Origin: an uncultured Pseudomonadota bacterium
Lineage (GTDB): Bacteria; Pseudomonadota; Alphaproteobacteria; Rs-D84
Assembly (NCBI GenBank): GCA_902801125.1
Contig: CADCGT010000001.1
Location: forward strand, 1-64,000
Length of the DNA stretch: 64,000 nt
Reading direction: 5' to 3'
Below, piece by piece: positions 1 to 7,821 of this stretch. Made by a program: the position numbers and the translations under genes. The notes beneath the pieces were generated by a model. It worked only from the letters and a program-made list of their open reading frames with translations, searched no databases and was not told the DNA's origin. Numbering within the stretch: position 1 is the stretch's first letter; each line of letters begins with the position of its first letter.

Positions 1-1
1 G

Positions 2-466
2 GCGACAATTCCGGCATCTGGTACAAACGCGAACACACCCGGTGAAACCGTCGTCACATACACCGATACCGCCGGCACAATCGGCGAACGCGGGATTTTT
101 AATCCAGAAACGGATTTTGATCTTCAAAATAATACGATTGCACCTGGGCATGAAGGTGACCTGGTGACAGCGGGTATTTTCCCGGATGTTGGTCGGATGT
201 ATAACCAGATACGAGAAATTCAAAACAATATGCCCGATTTTGATGACCTGCCGGAAACGACGGTCACATATAAAACATGCACAGAATGGTTGGACGGTGC
301 GGCGCATACAGACCAAAACTGTATCCTGTGGAATTTAACCGATAAGGATGTTTATGGCAAATGCCGTAATCACAGCGATTGTGACTGGATGGATTCGCAG
401 TGCACGGGGGATTCTGCGGGAACGTGCAACAGGGACACCGGGAAATGTTATTGTGGTATGCGGTAA
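2..466 (+). CDS. Secreted Cys-rich protein of the SKSYVD/NTGTAG family, 3' part
   Basis: This is the 3' part of a gene that starts before the window; the frame is open from base 2. The segment TDTAGTIGERGIF, then LVTAG, a short QN helix and C...NCILWNL, matches the order of motifs in the two secreted proteins at 51477 and 51876 (NTGTAG..G.RGIY, LV.A, QN, C...C.L). It ends in a 35-residue tail with seven cysteines (KCRNHSDC...CYCGMR) that the other two lack. The family is unknown to me; the other members have signal peptides, so export and disulfide bonding are inferred. A strong terminator follows the stop codon. Confidence 0.72.
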   Translation, partial: ATIPASGTNANTPGETVVTYTDTAGTIGERGIFNPETDFDLQNNTIAPGHEGDLVTAGIFPDVGRMYNQIREIQNNMPDFDDLPETTVTYKTCTEWLDGAAHTDQNCILWNLTDKDVYGKCRNHSDCDWMDSQCTGDSAGTCNRDTGKCYCGMR

Positions 467-494
467 AAAACACCGGCAACCGCCGGTGTTTTTT
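465..494 (+). terminator. Rho-independent terminator, possibly bidirectional
   Basis: A perfect 13-bp stem (AAAAAACACCGGC / GCCGGTGTTTTTT) with a 4-nt loop starts inside the stop codon of the upstream gene. A-tract and T-tract flank both sides, so it can work in both directions. Confidence 0.85.
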
Positions 495-515
495 GATGTT
501 TTTTGCTGGGTTATT

Positions 516-556
516 TTCCCGGCTTTTTTGGCAAAAAATGCAAAAAAGGCCGGGAA
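516..556. repeat. 41-bp palindromic element, copy A
   Basis: The arms TTCCCGGCTTTTTT and AAAAAAGGCCGGGAA enclose a GGCAAAAAATGC centre. The same 41-bp design occurs at 2611, 46285, 29715 (weaker) and 15746 (degenerate). Here it is intergenic, 8 bp past the parB stop, where it could also terminate parAB transcription. Confidence 0.7.
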
Positions 557-564
557 TTTTGTTA

Positions 565-1446
565 TTATTTTTTGCCGGTAATTTTATCAACAATCTCGGT
601 CAAATGCGCGCGCGTCGTGAACGAAATTACAATTTGCCCAGCCCCACCCCGTCGTTCGGTTATTTTAACACGCGACATCAACGCATGGCCGATGCGCTTT
701 GTCATATCGTTTATTTCCGATTCGTTCATAGATTTATCGTTGTATGCACGCGCACGCGGGGCGCGCGTGGCGCGTTTTACTTTCTTTTCTGTATCTGCGA
801 CCGATAAACCGCCCGCAACAATTTCTTGTGCCAATTTTTCCGGGTCGTCGGCAACCGCAATCGCACGCGCGTGTGATGCGGATATTTCACCCCGCTCTAC
901 CATTTTCTTAACAGATGCCGGTAACGCATTCAAACGAATAAGATTTCTTATATAACTTTCCGATTTTCCGATTAAACGCGAAACATCGTCCATTGTATAT
1001 TTGCACTTGTTCATAAGGTTCACATAGGCCGCGGCCTCTTCTATCGGATTAAGGTTTTCGCGCTGAACATTTTCAATAAGTGCGATTTCCATCGCGTTAT
1101 CATCCGCCAAATTCTTGATAATCGCCGGGATTTCCGCCAAGCCCGCCATTTTTGATGCACGATACCGGCGTTCGCCCGCCACGATTTCATACATATTTGG
1201 CCGATTTTTAACCGTCCGCAGTAAAATCGGTGTTAAAACGCCCTTTTCCCGAATTGACGCCGCAAGGTCCGCCAAATCTGATTCTGTAAATGTTTTACGC
1301 GGTTGGTCTGGATTCACATCAATCTGGGCCAATGGAATTTGCCGCACAACCACGCGTTCTGTGCCCGCCAGTATAGATATATCGGGCGCAACACCAATTT
1401 CATTCTGTAAATCATTTAAATCACGTCCAAGTCCGAATTTTGCCAT
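565..1446 (-). CDS. parB: Chromosome partitioning protein ParB
   Basis: ParB/Spo0J-family centromere-binding CTP hydrolase of 293 residues, the usual length. It binds parS and spreads on DNA, and with ParA it segregates the origin region. The arginine-rich nucleotide box GERRYRA lies at residues 91-97, followed by the helix-turn-helix region (about 145-175, DDVSRLIGKSESYIRNLIR) and a C-terminal dimer segment. It starts 3 bp after parA in the same direction, so the two are co-transcribed. Two parS-like palindromes lie upstream of parA, so autoregulation is plausible. Identification is firm. Confidence 0.97.
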   Translation of the reverse strand: MAKFGLGRDLNDLQNEIGVAPDISILAGTERVVVRQIPLAQIDVNPDQPRKTFTESDLADLAASIREKGVLTPILLRTVKNRPNMYEIVAGERRYRASKMAGLAEIPAIIKNLADDNAMEIALIENVQRENLNPIEEAAAYVNLMNKCKYTMDDVSRLIGKSESYIRNLIRLNALPASVKKMVERGEISASHARAIAVADDPEKLAQEIVAGGLSVADTEKKVKRATRAPRARAYNDKSMNESEINDMTKRIGHALMSRVKITERRGGAGQIVISFTTRAHLTEIVDKITGKK

Positions 1447-1449
1447 AAC

Positions 1450-2223
1450 CTATTCCCCCTTTGCCAATTTTTGAACCAATTCCGTTGCAACACGCAGATA
1501 TGCCTGGGCCCCGGTCGAATTAAAATCATAAAACAATGCCGGTTTACCGTGGCTTGGTGCCTCGGCTACACGAACATTGCGCGGAATAACCGTCTTGAAA
1601 ACCCGGTCGCCAAATGTCGCGCGAACATTCTCTTCTACCTGGCGCGTCATGGCGGCACGTTTGTCGTACATAGTTAACAACACCCCCAAAACATCAAGGT
1701 TTGGATTCCATTTCTGGCGCACACCGCGTATATTGTTCACAAGATGTAAAACACCTTCTAGTGAAAAAAATTCGCATTGTAACGGTATTATAACATGGTT
1801 TGCCGTGGTCAAGGCGTTCAATGTCACATAACCCAACGCCGGCGGGCAATCCAACAATATAAAATCATAATGTTCCATTATTGGTCGCAAAGCATCACGC
1901 AGCCGATATTCCCGGTTTTCCATATCCAATAACTCAACCTCGGCCCCGGATAATGCCTGGGTTGATGGCAAAATATGCAACCCCGGCACCGCGGTCGAAA
2001 GTATGTTTTCCGCCGCCGTCGATGTACCCATTAAAACACCATAAACACTCTGCGTGTGCGACGAACGCACAAACCCAAGCCCCGTTCCGGCATTGCCCTG
2101 GGAATCAAGGTCTATCAGCAATACACGCTTTTTAATCGCGGCCAACGACGCACCCAAATTTATCGCGGTTGTGGTTTTACCCACCCCGCCCTTTTGATTT
2201 GCAAACGCAATTATTTCCGTCAT
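1450..2223 (-). CDS. parA: Chromosome partitioning ATPase ParA
   Basis: Deviant-Walker ParA/Soj ATPase of 257 residues. KGGVGKTTT at 11-19 is the Walker A box with the signature lysine; LLIDLDSQGN (35-44) and ILLDCPP (122-128) are the A' and B motifs. It forms the nucleoid-bound gradient along which ParB-parS complexes move. It precedes parB and follows rsmG, the usual alphaproteobacterial rsmG-parA-parB order; mnmG, often next to rsmG, is about 13 kb away here. The 180-bp gap before rsmG holds the parS-like sites. Confidence 0.98.
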   Translation of the reverse strand: MTEIIAFANQKGGVGKTTTAINLGASLAAIKKRVLLIDLDSQGNAGTGLGFVRSSHTQSVYGVLMGTSTAAENILSTAVPGLHILPSTQALSGAEVELLDMENREYRLRDALRPIMEHYDFILLDCPPALGYVTLNALTTANHVIIPLQCEFFSLEGVLHLVNNIRGVRQKWNPNLDVLGVLLTMYDKRAAMTRQVEENVRATFGDRVFKTVIPRNVRVAEAPSHGKPALFYDFNSTGAQAYLRVATELVQKLAKGE

Positions 2224-2330
2224 ATTTTTGCCTTCCTTTTTTCATGCGCAGTATAATTCAAACGCAGCACACAGGTCAAGCAACAAAGTTAAAAAATTAA
2301 AAAAACAACTTAAAACAATATATTACACAC

Positions 2331-2346
2331 TATTTCACATGAAATA
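2331..2346. promoter_or_regulatory. parS-like site 1
   Basis: TATTTCACATGAAATA has 7-bp arms around a CA centre and matches 13 of 16 positions of the general parS consensus TGTTTCACGTGAAACA. It lies just upstream of parA, in an AT-rich gap, where centromere sites usually are. ParB binding is inferred. Confidence 0.7.
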
Positions 2347-2391
2347 AATTACCAAAACACAAAAAGCATGTAAAAACAACGCGTTATTTTC

Positions 2392-2407
2392 TATTTCATA
2401 TGAAATT
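2392..2407. promoter_or_regulatory. parS-like site 2
   Basis: TATTTCATATGAAATT is a second palindrome 61 bp from the first (start to start) with the same TATTTCA/TGAAAT half-sites. It overlaps the last codon of rsmG. It is further from the general parS consensus than site 1; similarity to site 1 is the main support. Confidence 0.55.
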
Positions 2408-2978
2408 ACCGGCCGAATCGCACAATTATGATAAAACCATCGCCGGTCTTGGATGGAATTAGTTCATAATCAAAGTTGTATTTTTGTTTTGCAACCGCAA
2501 TTTCGTTTTCAATTTCCCGTCCTTTTAGCAAAAAAAGCCGGCAATTTATACCACGAACATAATCAAGAATCTTAACCAATGGTGCAAATGCCCGTGCAGT
2601 AATTACAAATTTCCCGGCATTTTTTGCATTTTTTATCAAAAAAGCCGGCAAGAAGTTTTCTACGCGCCCATGATAAATTGTTAAATTTTCCAATTGTAAT
2701 TCCGTGCGGACCGCATTTAAAAAATTCACCTTTTTGCCAATCGATTCGATACATGTCACATGCCAACCCAATATTGCCAAAACAACACCCGGAAAACCGG
2801 CACCAGACCCAAAATCAATAATTTCTACATCGCGTGGCAAAATGTCCGCCAATTGCGCCGAATCGGCAAAATGGCGCGTTTCAATATCACCAAGCGTACT
2901 TGGTGCAACAAGGTTCATTTTTACCGACCATTCGCGTAAAAGTTCGGCGTAGCGTTCAAATTTTTCTTTACTATTCAT
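2406..2978 (-). CDS. rsmG: 16S rRNA (guanine527-N7)-methyltransferase RsmG
   Basis: RsmG (GidB) methylates G527 of 16S rRNA using S-adenosylmethionine. The SAM-binding loop IIDFGSGAGFPGV lies at residues 53-65, followed by IES and the conserved RAFAPL after residue 129. At 190 residues it is slightly below the usual 200-220. Residues about 110-123 (PAFLIKNAKNAGK) are encoded by copy B of the 41-bp palindrome; compared with E. coli RsmG ([20 protein letters not shown]) this adds about eight residues between the RVE.F strand and the next strand. The reading frame is intact. Confidence 0.95.
   Translation of the reverse strand: MNSKEKFERYAELLREWSVKMNLVAPSTLGDIETRHFADSAQLADILPRDVEIIDFGSGAGFPGVVLAILGWHVTCIESIGKKVNFLNAVRTELQLENLTIYHGRVENFLPAFLIKNAKNAGKFVITARAFAPLVKILDYVRGINCRLFLLKGREIENEIAVAKQKYNFDYELIPSKTGDGFIIIVRFGR
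2611..2651. repeat. 41-bp palindromic element, copy B, inside rsmG
   Basis: On the minus strand it differs from copy A at only a few positions (CCGGCTTTTTTGATAAAAAA, then a TGC and a CCGGGAA arm). It lies wholly inside rsmG and is translated as PAFLIKNAKNAGK, in the same phase as the copies in the genes at 45879 and 15500. Confidence 0.75.
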
Positions 2979-3004
2979 ATTATTATTGTAGCATAACTTT
3001 TACT

Positions 3005-4612
3005 ATGGCAAAGAAAAAAACTTTATTTTATACAATTATTTTTATTATCGCGTTTTTGGTGGGGTGGGGCGTATATAATGCGTTTCGTGCCGACCGCGCC
3101 ACACCGGAATATAGCGGTATCCCCCAGACAAAATATGGGGCGTTCTTGGCGGCCCAACACGCAATCTATGTCAACGATTTTGAATCGGTGGACGATTTCG
3201 TGACCACAATTTCAGATATAGAATACGACACCGTCAAAAACACACGCGTGTTGGCGGAATTTTTGTCGGGGAAAATTCCCAATGATGTGGCGTCTATTGC
3301 CAACGACAAAAACATTGCATCGCGGTTGATATACGACGCATATTTGGTTCAACACGACCGATGGGACGATTTGTATAAACGCCGCTATACAGAGAAAACC
3401 GCCGTATACGCGCCTTTACGCATTTGGGCGGCCGTTGCCAAAGACCGTATAACCGAAACATTAAAATATATCGACACAATCGATTCTAACCCGTCTTGGC
3501 GCGCGTTCCTGCGCGGCCAGGTTTATGCAGAGCAGGGCAAGTTTGATGCCGCCGCAACCGCGTTCGCAGGCGTTAGTCCAGAATTTATGAATATAAACGA
3601 TTATATGTATATCATGTCGTTCTATCGCGCACATGGTATGAATGATGCCGCCACAGAATTACAACAAAAATTTGTATCTACGCCCGGTGGAATGTTTATG
3701 TCATCATACGATGATTTCCCAGAATGGTCAAATTTTGCCGGAACGAAAAATGCACTGGCGTTTGATTTAATTCAGAATGTTTCGCATACCCAGATTATGC
3801 TGTATTCCGATTTATCGGTCTTGATGATGCGATTTGCGCAAATAATCGGTCCAGACGCGCCTTTGTTTCATGACGCGGTAAATTACTATCTTGGACAATT
3901 TTTTGCGAATATGGGTGGAAATTATGCGAAATACTTTGATGCCGTAGATTCGAACAGTCCGTATTATTTATTCGCACAAATGCACAGTGATGATTCACCA
4001 AAAACAATGAAACATATTTTAAATATTCAACCGTTATTTGTGCCGGCGTTAAATAAATTGGTGGCACATTATACCGCGACCGGCGACCGGCGGGGGGCAA
4101 TTCGCATAATAGACCGCGCATTGAAAAACAAGAAAATATCCGGGGCAGGGCGGGCGTACCTTGCCAAGCGGCGTGCATTGGTAAATTTATTGTTTGGTGA
4201 TTTGAATGCGGCCCAACGCGATATTCATGATGCATCAAAATCGACGGATGTTGATGGCGAAATATTGACCGTCCAGGCGCGCATTTGGGCGGCCCAGGGA
4301 CGCGAAATTGAAAACGCATATGATTACGCCATGTCTTTGATTAAACGCAACCCAACTGATGTTTTGGCGTGGGATACGGTTGCGGTTGTGGTTGGTGTTC
4401 GCGAAGGCAACGATGCCGCATTGGAAATATTGGAAAAGGTTGCAGGTGCCGCAAGCACGTGTTCGTCTTTGTTTGAACACCTTGGCGATGCGTATGTAAT
4501 TCGCGGTGATAAAAACGCCGCGCGTGATGCGTATATGCGCGCAATTGAATTGTCCGATGATGGGCTTTGCATTGTGCCAAAAATTAAAAAGAAACTTGAC
4601 CGTTTGAAATAA
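3005..4612 (+). CDS. Membrane-anchored TPR-repeat protein
   Basis: A 535-residue protein with one N-terminal membrane segment (residues about 6-25, FYTIIFIIAFLVGWGVY) and a helical remainder with tetratricopeptide-like spacing, for example AFLRGQVYAEQGKFDAAATAF, RAYLAKRRALVNLLFGDLNAA and the C-terminal LFEHLGDAYVIRGDKNAARDAYMRAIEL. It is probably anchored in the inner membrane with the repeats in the periplasm. The open frame extends upstream to 2834, but that part overlaps rsmG; the ATG at 3005 begins the membrane segment. Partner and function are unknown. A terminator follows. Confidence 0.85.
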   Translation: MAKKKTLFYTIIFIIAFLVGWGVYNAFRADRATPEYSGIPQTKYGAFLAAQHAIYVNDFESVDDFVTTISDIEYDTVKNTRVLAEFLSGKIPNDVASIANDKNIASRLIYDAYLVQHDRWDDLYKRRYTEKTAVYAPLRIWAAVAKDRITETLKYIDTIDSNPSWRAFLRGQVYAEQGKFDAAATAFAGVSPEFMNINDYMYIMSFYRAHGMNDAATELQQKFVSTPGGMFMSSYDDFPEWSNFAGTKNALAFDLIQNVSHTQIMLYSDLSVLMMRFAQIIGPDAPLFHDAVNYYLGQFFANMGGNYAKYFDAVDSNSPYYLFAQMHSDDSPKTMKHILNIQPLFVPALNKLVAHYTATGDRRGAIRIIDRALKNKKISGAGRAYLAKRRALVNLLFGDLNAAQRDIHDASKSTDVDGEILTVQARIWAAQGREIENAYDYAMSLIKRNPTDVLAWDTVAVVVGVREGNDAALEILEKVAGAASTCSSLFEHLGDAYVIRGDKNAARDAYMRAIELSDDGLCIVPKIKKKLDRLK

Positions 4613-4615
4613 TAC

Positions 4616-4645
4616 AAAAAATGCCGGCGATTGCCGGCTTTTTTT
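4616..4645. terminator. Rho-independent terminator between convergent genes
   Basis: GCCGGC-GATT-GCCGGC with A-rich 5' and T-rich 3' flanks serves the TPR gene on the plus strand and probably the exporter operon on the minus strand. Confidence 0.8.
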
Positions 4646-4651
4646 ATATTT

Positions 4652-5869
4652 TTATTCGTACCTTAGACTGTCAATTGGGTTTAATTTTGCCGCCTTGATT
4701 GCCGGCATAACACCGGACGCCAATCCAACAATAACCGCAACCGATACAGACAAAATAACCGGCCATATACTGAATGGAACATTATATCCCAATATGAACC
4801 TGCCGACGCCCTGGGCCAGGCCAACCCCCAACACAAGCCCAATCATAGACCCAATGAAAGATATCATAATAGATTCAGACAAAAATTGCGTGATAATGTG
4901 GCGTTCGCGTGCACCAATCGCTTTGCGTATACCGATTTCGCGCGTGCGTTCCGCAACCGACACCAACATCATATTCATAATACCAATCGCACCCACCAAC
5001 AACGACACCGCCGCAATCGCAATCAACAATAATTTAAGATAGCCCGTGACCGTTGTCATTGTTTCCATAATTTGCTTCATATCCATAATTTGGAAATCGT
5101 CATCGTCGCCCACCTTTAATTTATGCCGGTCGCGCAACAGGGCGGAAATCTGGTCTATGACAACAGAATTATCGGCGTCTTGATAGAGTTTAAGGGCAAT
5201 CATACTGACCGCGTTGGGGAAACGACTGCCTTGGACGCGTTTTTTAAGTGTTGTTATCGGAATTATTACCATATCGTCCTGGGACCCCATGGCGGAATCA
5301 CCACGTTCTTTGGTGACCCCAATAATAACAAAAGGAACGTTCTGGACGCGAATTACTTCGCCGACGGGGTCTTTGTCCATTCCAAGTTCAGATGCCGTTT
5401 TGGGGCCAATTACGGCGTAAGTAGAGGCATTTCGAACGGCACTTTGGTCAAAAAACGCACCGTATTCGATTTCTATGTTTTGAACGGTTGTATAATCGGG
5501 ATACACACCCATCATGGATGTAGACCAATTTTTGTTTCCATATACAACCTGGGCACCGGAGGCCTGGACCGGTGAGGTCGCTGCAACATCGGGCAATTTC
5601 GCAATAACATCGGCATCGTCGGTGGTAAGGGTTTGGCGATTACCACTGCGCACACCACCGATTTGTGCGGCCCCCGCGCGTATCATAACCGTATTAGTGC
5701 CGAGTGACGAAAATTGGTCTGTAATTTGTTTTTGAACCGTTTCACCAACGGCAACCATTATAACAACCGCCATAACGCCGATTATAATACCCAAAACCGT
5801 CAAGAATGAACGAACTTTGTTTCCGCCAATGGACAACAAAGATTCTTTTAATATGTCATTAAATGTCAT
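4652..5869 (-). CDS. MacB-type ABC transporter permease
   Basis: A 405-residue permease of the MacB/FtsX fold: one N-terminal membrane helix (about 18-42, RSFLTVLGIIIGVMAVVIMVA), a large periplasmic domain, then three C-terminal helices (from about 278 to the end) ending in the typical VMPAIKAAKLNPIDSLRYE. In E. coli MacB the ATPase and permease are fused; here they are separate genes overlapping by 4 bp. With the fusion protein and outer-membrane protein upstream it should form a tripartite pump that expels periplasmic substrates such as macrolides, peptides or lipids. The substrate is not predictable. Confidence 0.93.
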   Translation of the reverse strand: MTFNDILKESLLSIGGNKVRSFLTVLGIIIGVMAVVIMVAVGETVQKQITDQFSSLGTNTVMIRAGAAQIGGVRSGNRQTLTTDDADVIAKLPDVAATSPVQASGAQVVYGNKNWSTSMMGVYPDYTTVQNIEIEYGAFFDQSAVRNASTYAVIGPKTASELGMDKDPVGEVIRVQNVPFVIIGVTKERGDSAMGSQDDMVIIPITTLKKRVQGSRFPNAVSMIALKLYQDADNSVVIDQISALLRDRHKLKVGDDDDFQIMDMKQIMETMTTVTGYLKLLLIAIAAVSLLVGAIGIMNMMLVSVAERTREIGIRKAIGARERHIITQFLSESIMISFIGSMIGLVLGVGLAQGVGRFILGYNVPFSIWPVILSVSVAVIVGLASGVMPAIKAAKLNPIDSLRYE

Positions 5870-6609
5870 TTGGTTGCCTTTGTTTTTCGGGTCAATACAG
5901 ATTCACTTGCCGGAATAGGGCCATCGTAATTTATTCGCCCGTCGTATATGTGGACAAGTCGCCCCGCATACCGCGCAATATCAAATTCATGGGTAATCAT
6001 AACAATGGTTATCCCCATTTCTTTATTCAATTGCTTAAAGAATTTCAAAATTTCATTTCCCATTTTAGAATCCAACGCGCCCGTCGGTTCGTCTGCCAAA
6101 ATAAGTTTTGGGTCACCCGCCAACGCGCGTGCAATCGCGACGCGTTGCTTCATTCCCCCCGACAATTGCGTCGGCAGGTATGTTTCAAATTTTTCCAACC
6201 CAACCCGGCGCAGCATTTCACGCGCACGCGCAACACGTTCATCGGGCGACATGCCGCGATACATCAACGGCAACATTACATTGTCCAATACCGAACGCTT
6301 TGGCAATAAGTTAAAATTTTGAAATACAAATCCAATATGTTCGTTTCGAACCGCCGCCAATTCATCGTCGGTCATATTTGTAATATTGCGGCCATACAAT
6401 TCGTATACACCGGACGACGCGGTATCCAGCGCACCGATGATATTCATACATGTTGATTTTCCCGACCCGGACGGCCCCATAATCGCAACAAATTCGCCAG
6501 ATTTTATATTAAATGTTATGTCAAATAAAACCTGTTGAACACCGCCAACCTCAAGGGGAAAACTTTTACAAATTTTATTCAGTGATATGATGTTTTCGGT
6601 TTTCTTCAT
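5866..6609 (-). CDS. MacB-type ABC transporter ATP-binding protein
   Basis: ABC ATPase of 247 residues in the MacB/LolD group. Seen: Walker A GPSGSGKST (about 44-52), a Q-loop in GFVFQNFNLLPKRSVLDNV, signature LSGGMKQR (about 147-154; Q is more usual than M in this family), Walker B LILADEPTGALD and the switch histidine in MITHEFD. It drives the permease encoded by the overlapping downstream gene and starts 12 bp after the membrane fusion gene in the same operon. Confidence 0.95.
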   Translation of the reverse strand: MKKTENIISLNKICKSFPLEVGGVQQVLFDITFNIKSGEFVAIMGPSGSGKSTCMNIIGALDTASSGVYELYGRNITNMTDDELAAVRNEHIGFVFQNFNLLPKRSVLDNVMLPLMYRGMSPDERVARAREMLRRVGLEKFETYLPTQLSGGMKQRVAIARALAGDPKLILADEPTGALDSKMGNEILKFFKQLNKEMGITIVMITHEFDIARYAGRLVHIYDGRINYDGPIPASESVLTRKTKATK

Positions 6610-6621
6610 GTGCGCCCCGCA

Positions 6622-7821
6622 TTAGAATCCGCCCGGTCCGCCACGACGACGCGATTGTGTGGCCGCAGAACTTGTTGATTGACCGACACGACCGACAATT
6701 ACTTTATCGCCTTCCCGAATTTCATCAGATACGATTTGTGTTTCGGTTGCAGTGACCAAACCCTTGGTATATGGGACAAACACAATATTGTCGTCACGCA
6801 TAATCGCCAATTGTTCCGACGGTTTTACATTTTCCGGCGCATCAACAATTATGTTTTTAAAATCACGCACCAAGAATGCGGAATTCTGGGATTTCCAAAC
6901 ATCGTGCGCTTCGGATACCAATATTGTCACAAACGCGGTCATACCGGGCATAAGGCTTAAATCAGAATTATCAACATCAATAACCACGGTGTATACGACA
7001 ACATTTGATGTCGTTGTTGGTGAAAGCCGAACCTGGCGGACATTACCGCGGAATGTTTTACGCGGGTATGCGTCAACCGTAAAACTTACAGTTTGACCTT
7101 CTTTGATTACACCGATGTCGGCCTCGGATACGGCGGTTTCAATCTGCATTTTAGACAGGTCTTCTGCGATTTCAAACAAATCAGGCGTTTGGAAAGATGC
7201 GGCGACGGTTTGACCTTTGTCAACCTTGCGCGAGATGACGGTGCCTTCGACCGGCGAAGTAATCGTTGCATACGAAAGATTCGTTACCGCACGGTCATAT
7301 TGCGATTGCATACGTTTCACTGATTGTTGTGCCTGTTCATAGTTCGCCTGGGATTGTTCCATTTCGGCGCGTGCGATATACCCGGAATCATACAATGTTT
7401 TATTGCGGTTATAATCATTCTTGGCCAATGTCAATTGCGATTTCGCAGAATCAAGTGACGCCTGGGCTTCGGCAACGGCGGCTTCAAGAACCGATGGTTC
7501 AATTTTTAACAATAATTGACCCTTTTCTACATGGGAATTATAATCGACAAAAATATCTTCTATGGTGCCGGAAACCTGGGACCCGACGCTTACTGTGTTG
7601 ACGGGATTTATTTCACCGGTTGCGGTCACGACCTGGCGAATATCGCCACGCGTGATGTTCACCGTCACATATTCAACGCGGTCCGCACCCGCCGCCAACA
7701 ACCACCATATACCCGCCGTCAACAAGATTATAATGGCCGTCAAAGACCACCATTTGTGACGCCAAATCCATGAAAAAAATCTGCGAATAAATGACGGTTT
7801 TTTTTCTGTTGATTTTTTCAT
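6622..7821 (-). CDS. MacA-like periplasmic membrane fusion protein
   Basis: A 399-residue HlyD/MacA-type adaptor. It has a basic cytoplasmic start, one membrane helix (about 24-45, WWSLTAIIILLTAGIWWLLA), the split lipoyl domain (SGTIEDIFVDYNSHVEKGQLL and TSPVEGTVISRKVDKGQTV) around a coiled-coil hairpin (about 105-180), then a beta-barrel domain. It bridges the inner-membrane ABC pump to the TolC-like channel encoded just upstream. Its start codon overlaps the last base of that gene. The C-terminus is Gly/Arg-rich (RRRGGPGGF). Confidence 0.94.
   Translation of the reverse strand: MKKSTEKKPSFIRRFFSWIWRHKWWSLTAIIILLTAGIWWLLAAGADRVEYVTVNITRGDIRQVVTATGEINPVNTVSVGSQVSGTIEDIFVDYNSHVEKGQLLLKIEPSVLEAAVAEAQASLDSAKSQLTLAKNDYNRNKTLYDSGYIARAEMEQSQANYEQAQQSVKRMQSQYDRAVTNLSYATITSPVEGTVISRKVDKGQTVAASFQTPDLFEIAEDLSKMQIETAVSEADIGVIKEGQTVSFTVDAYPRKTFRGNVRQVRLSPTTTSNVVVYTVVIDVDNSDLSLMPGMTAFVTILVSEAHDVWKSQNSAFLVRDFKNIIVDAPENVKPSEQLAIMRDDNIVFVPYTKGLVTATETQIVSDEIREGDKVIVGRVGQSTSSAATQSRRRGGPGGF

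Noticed and set aside
348..581. Frames at 348-581, 400-807 and 503-955 on the plus strand
   Set aside because: They cross the terminator and the palindrome and are antisense to parB; no ribosome-binding site or family.
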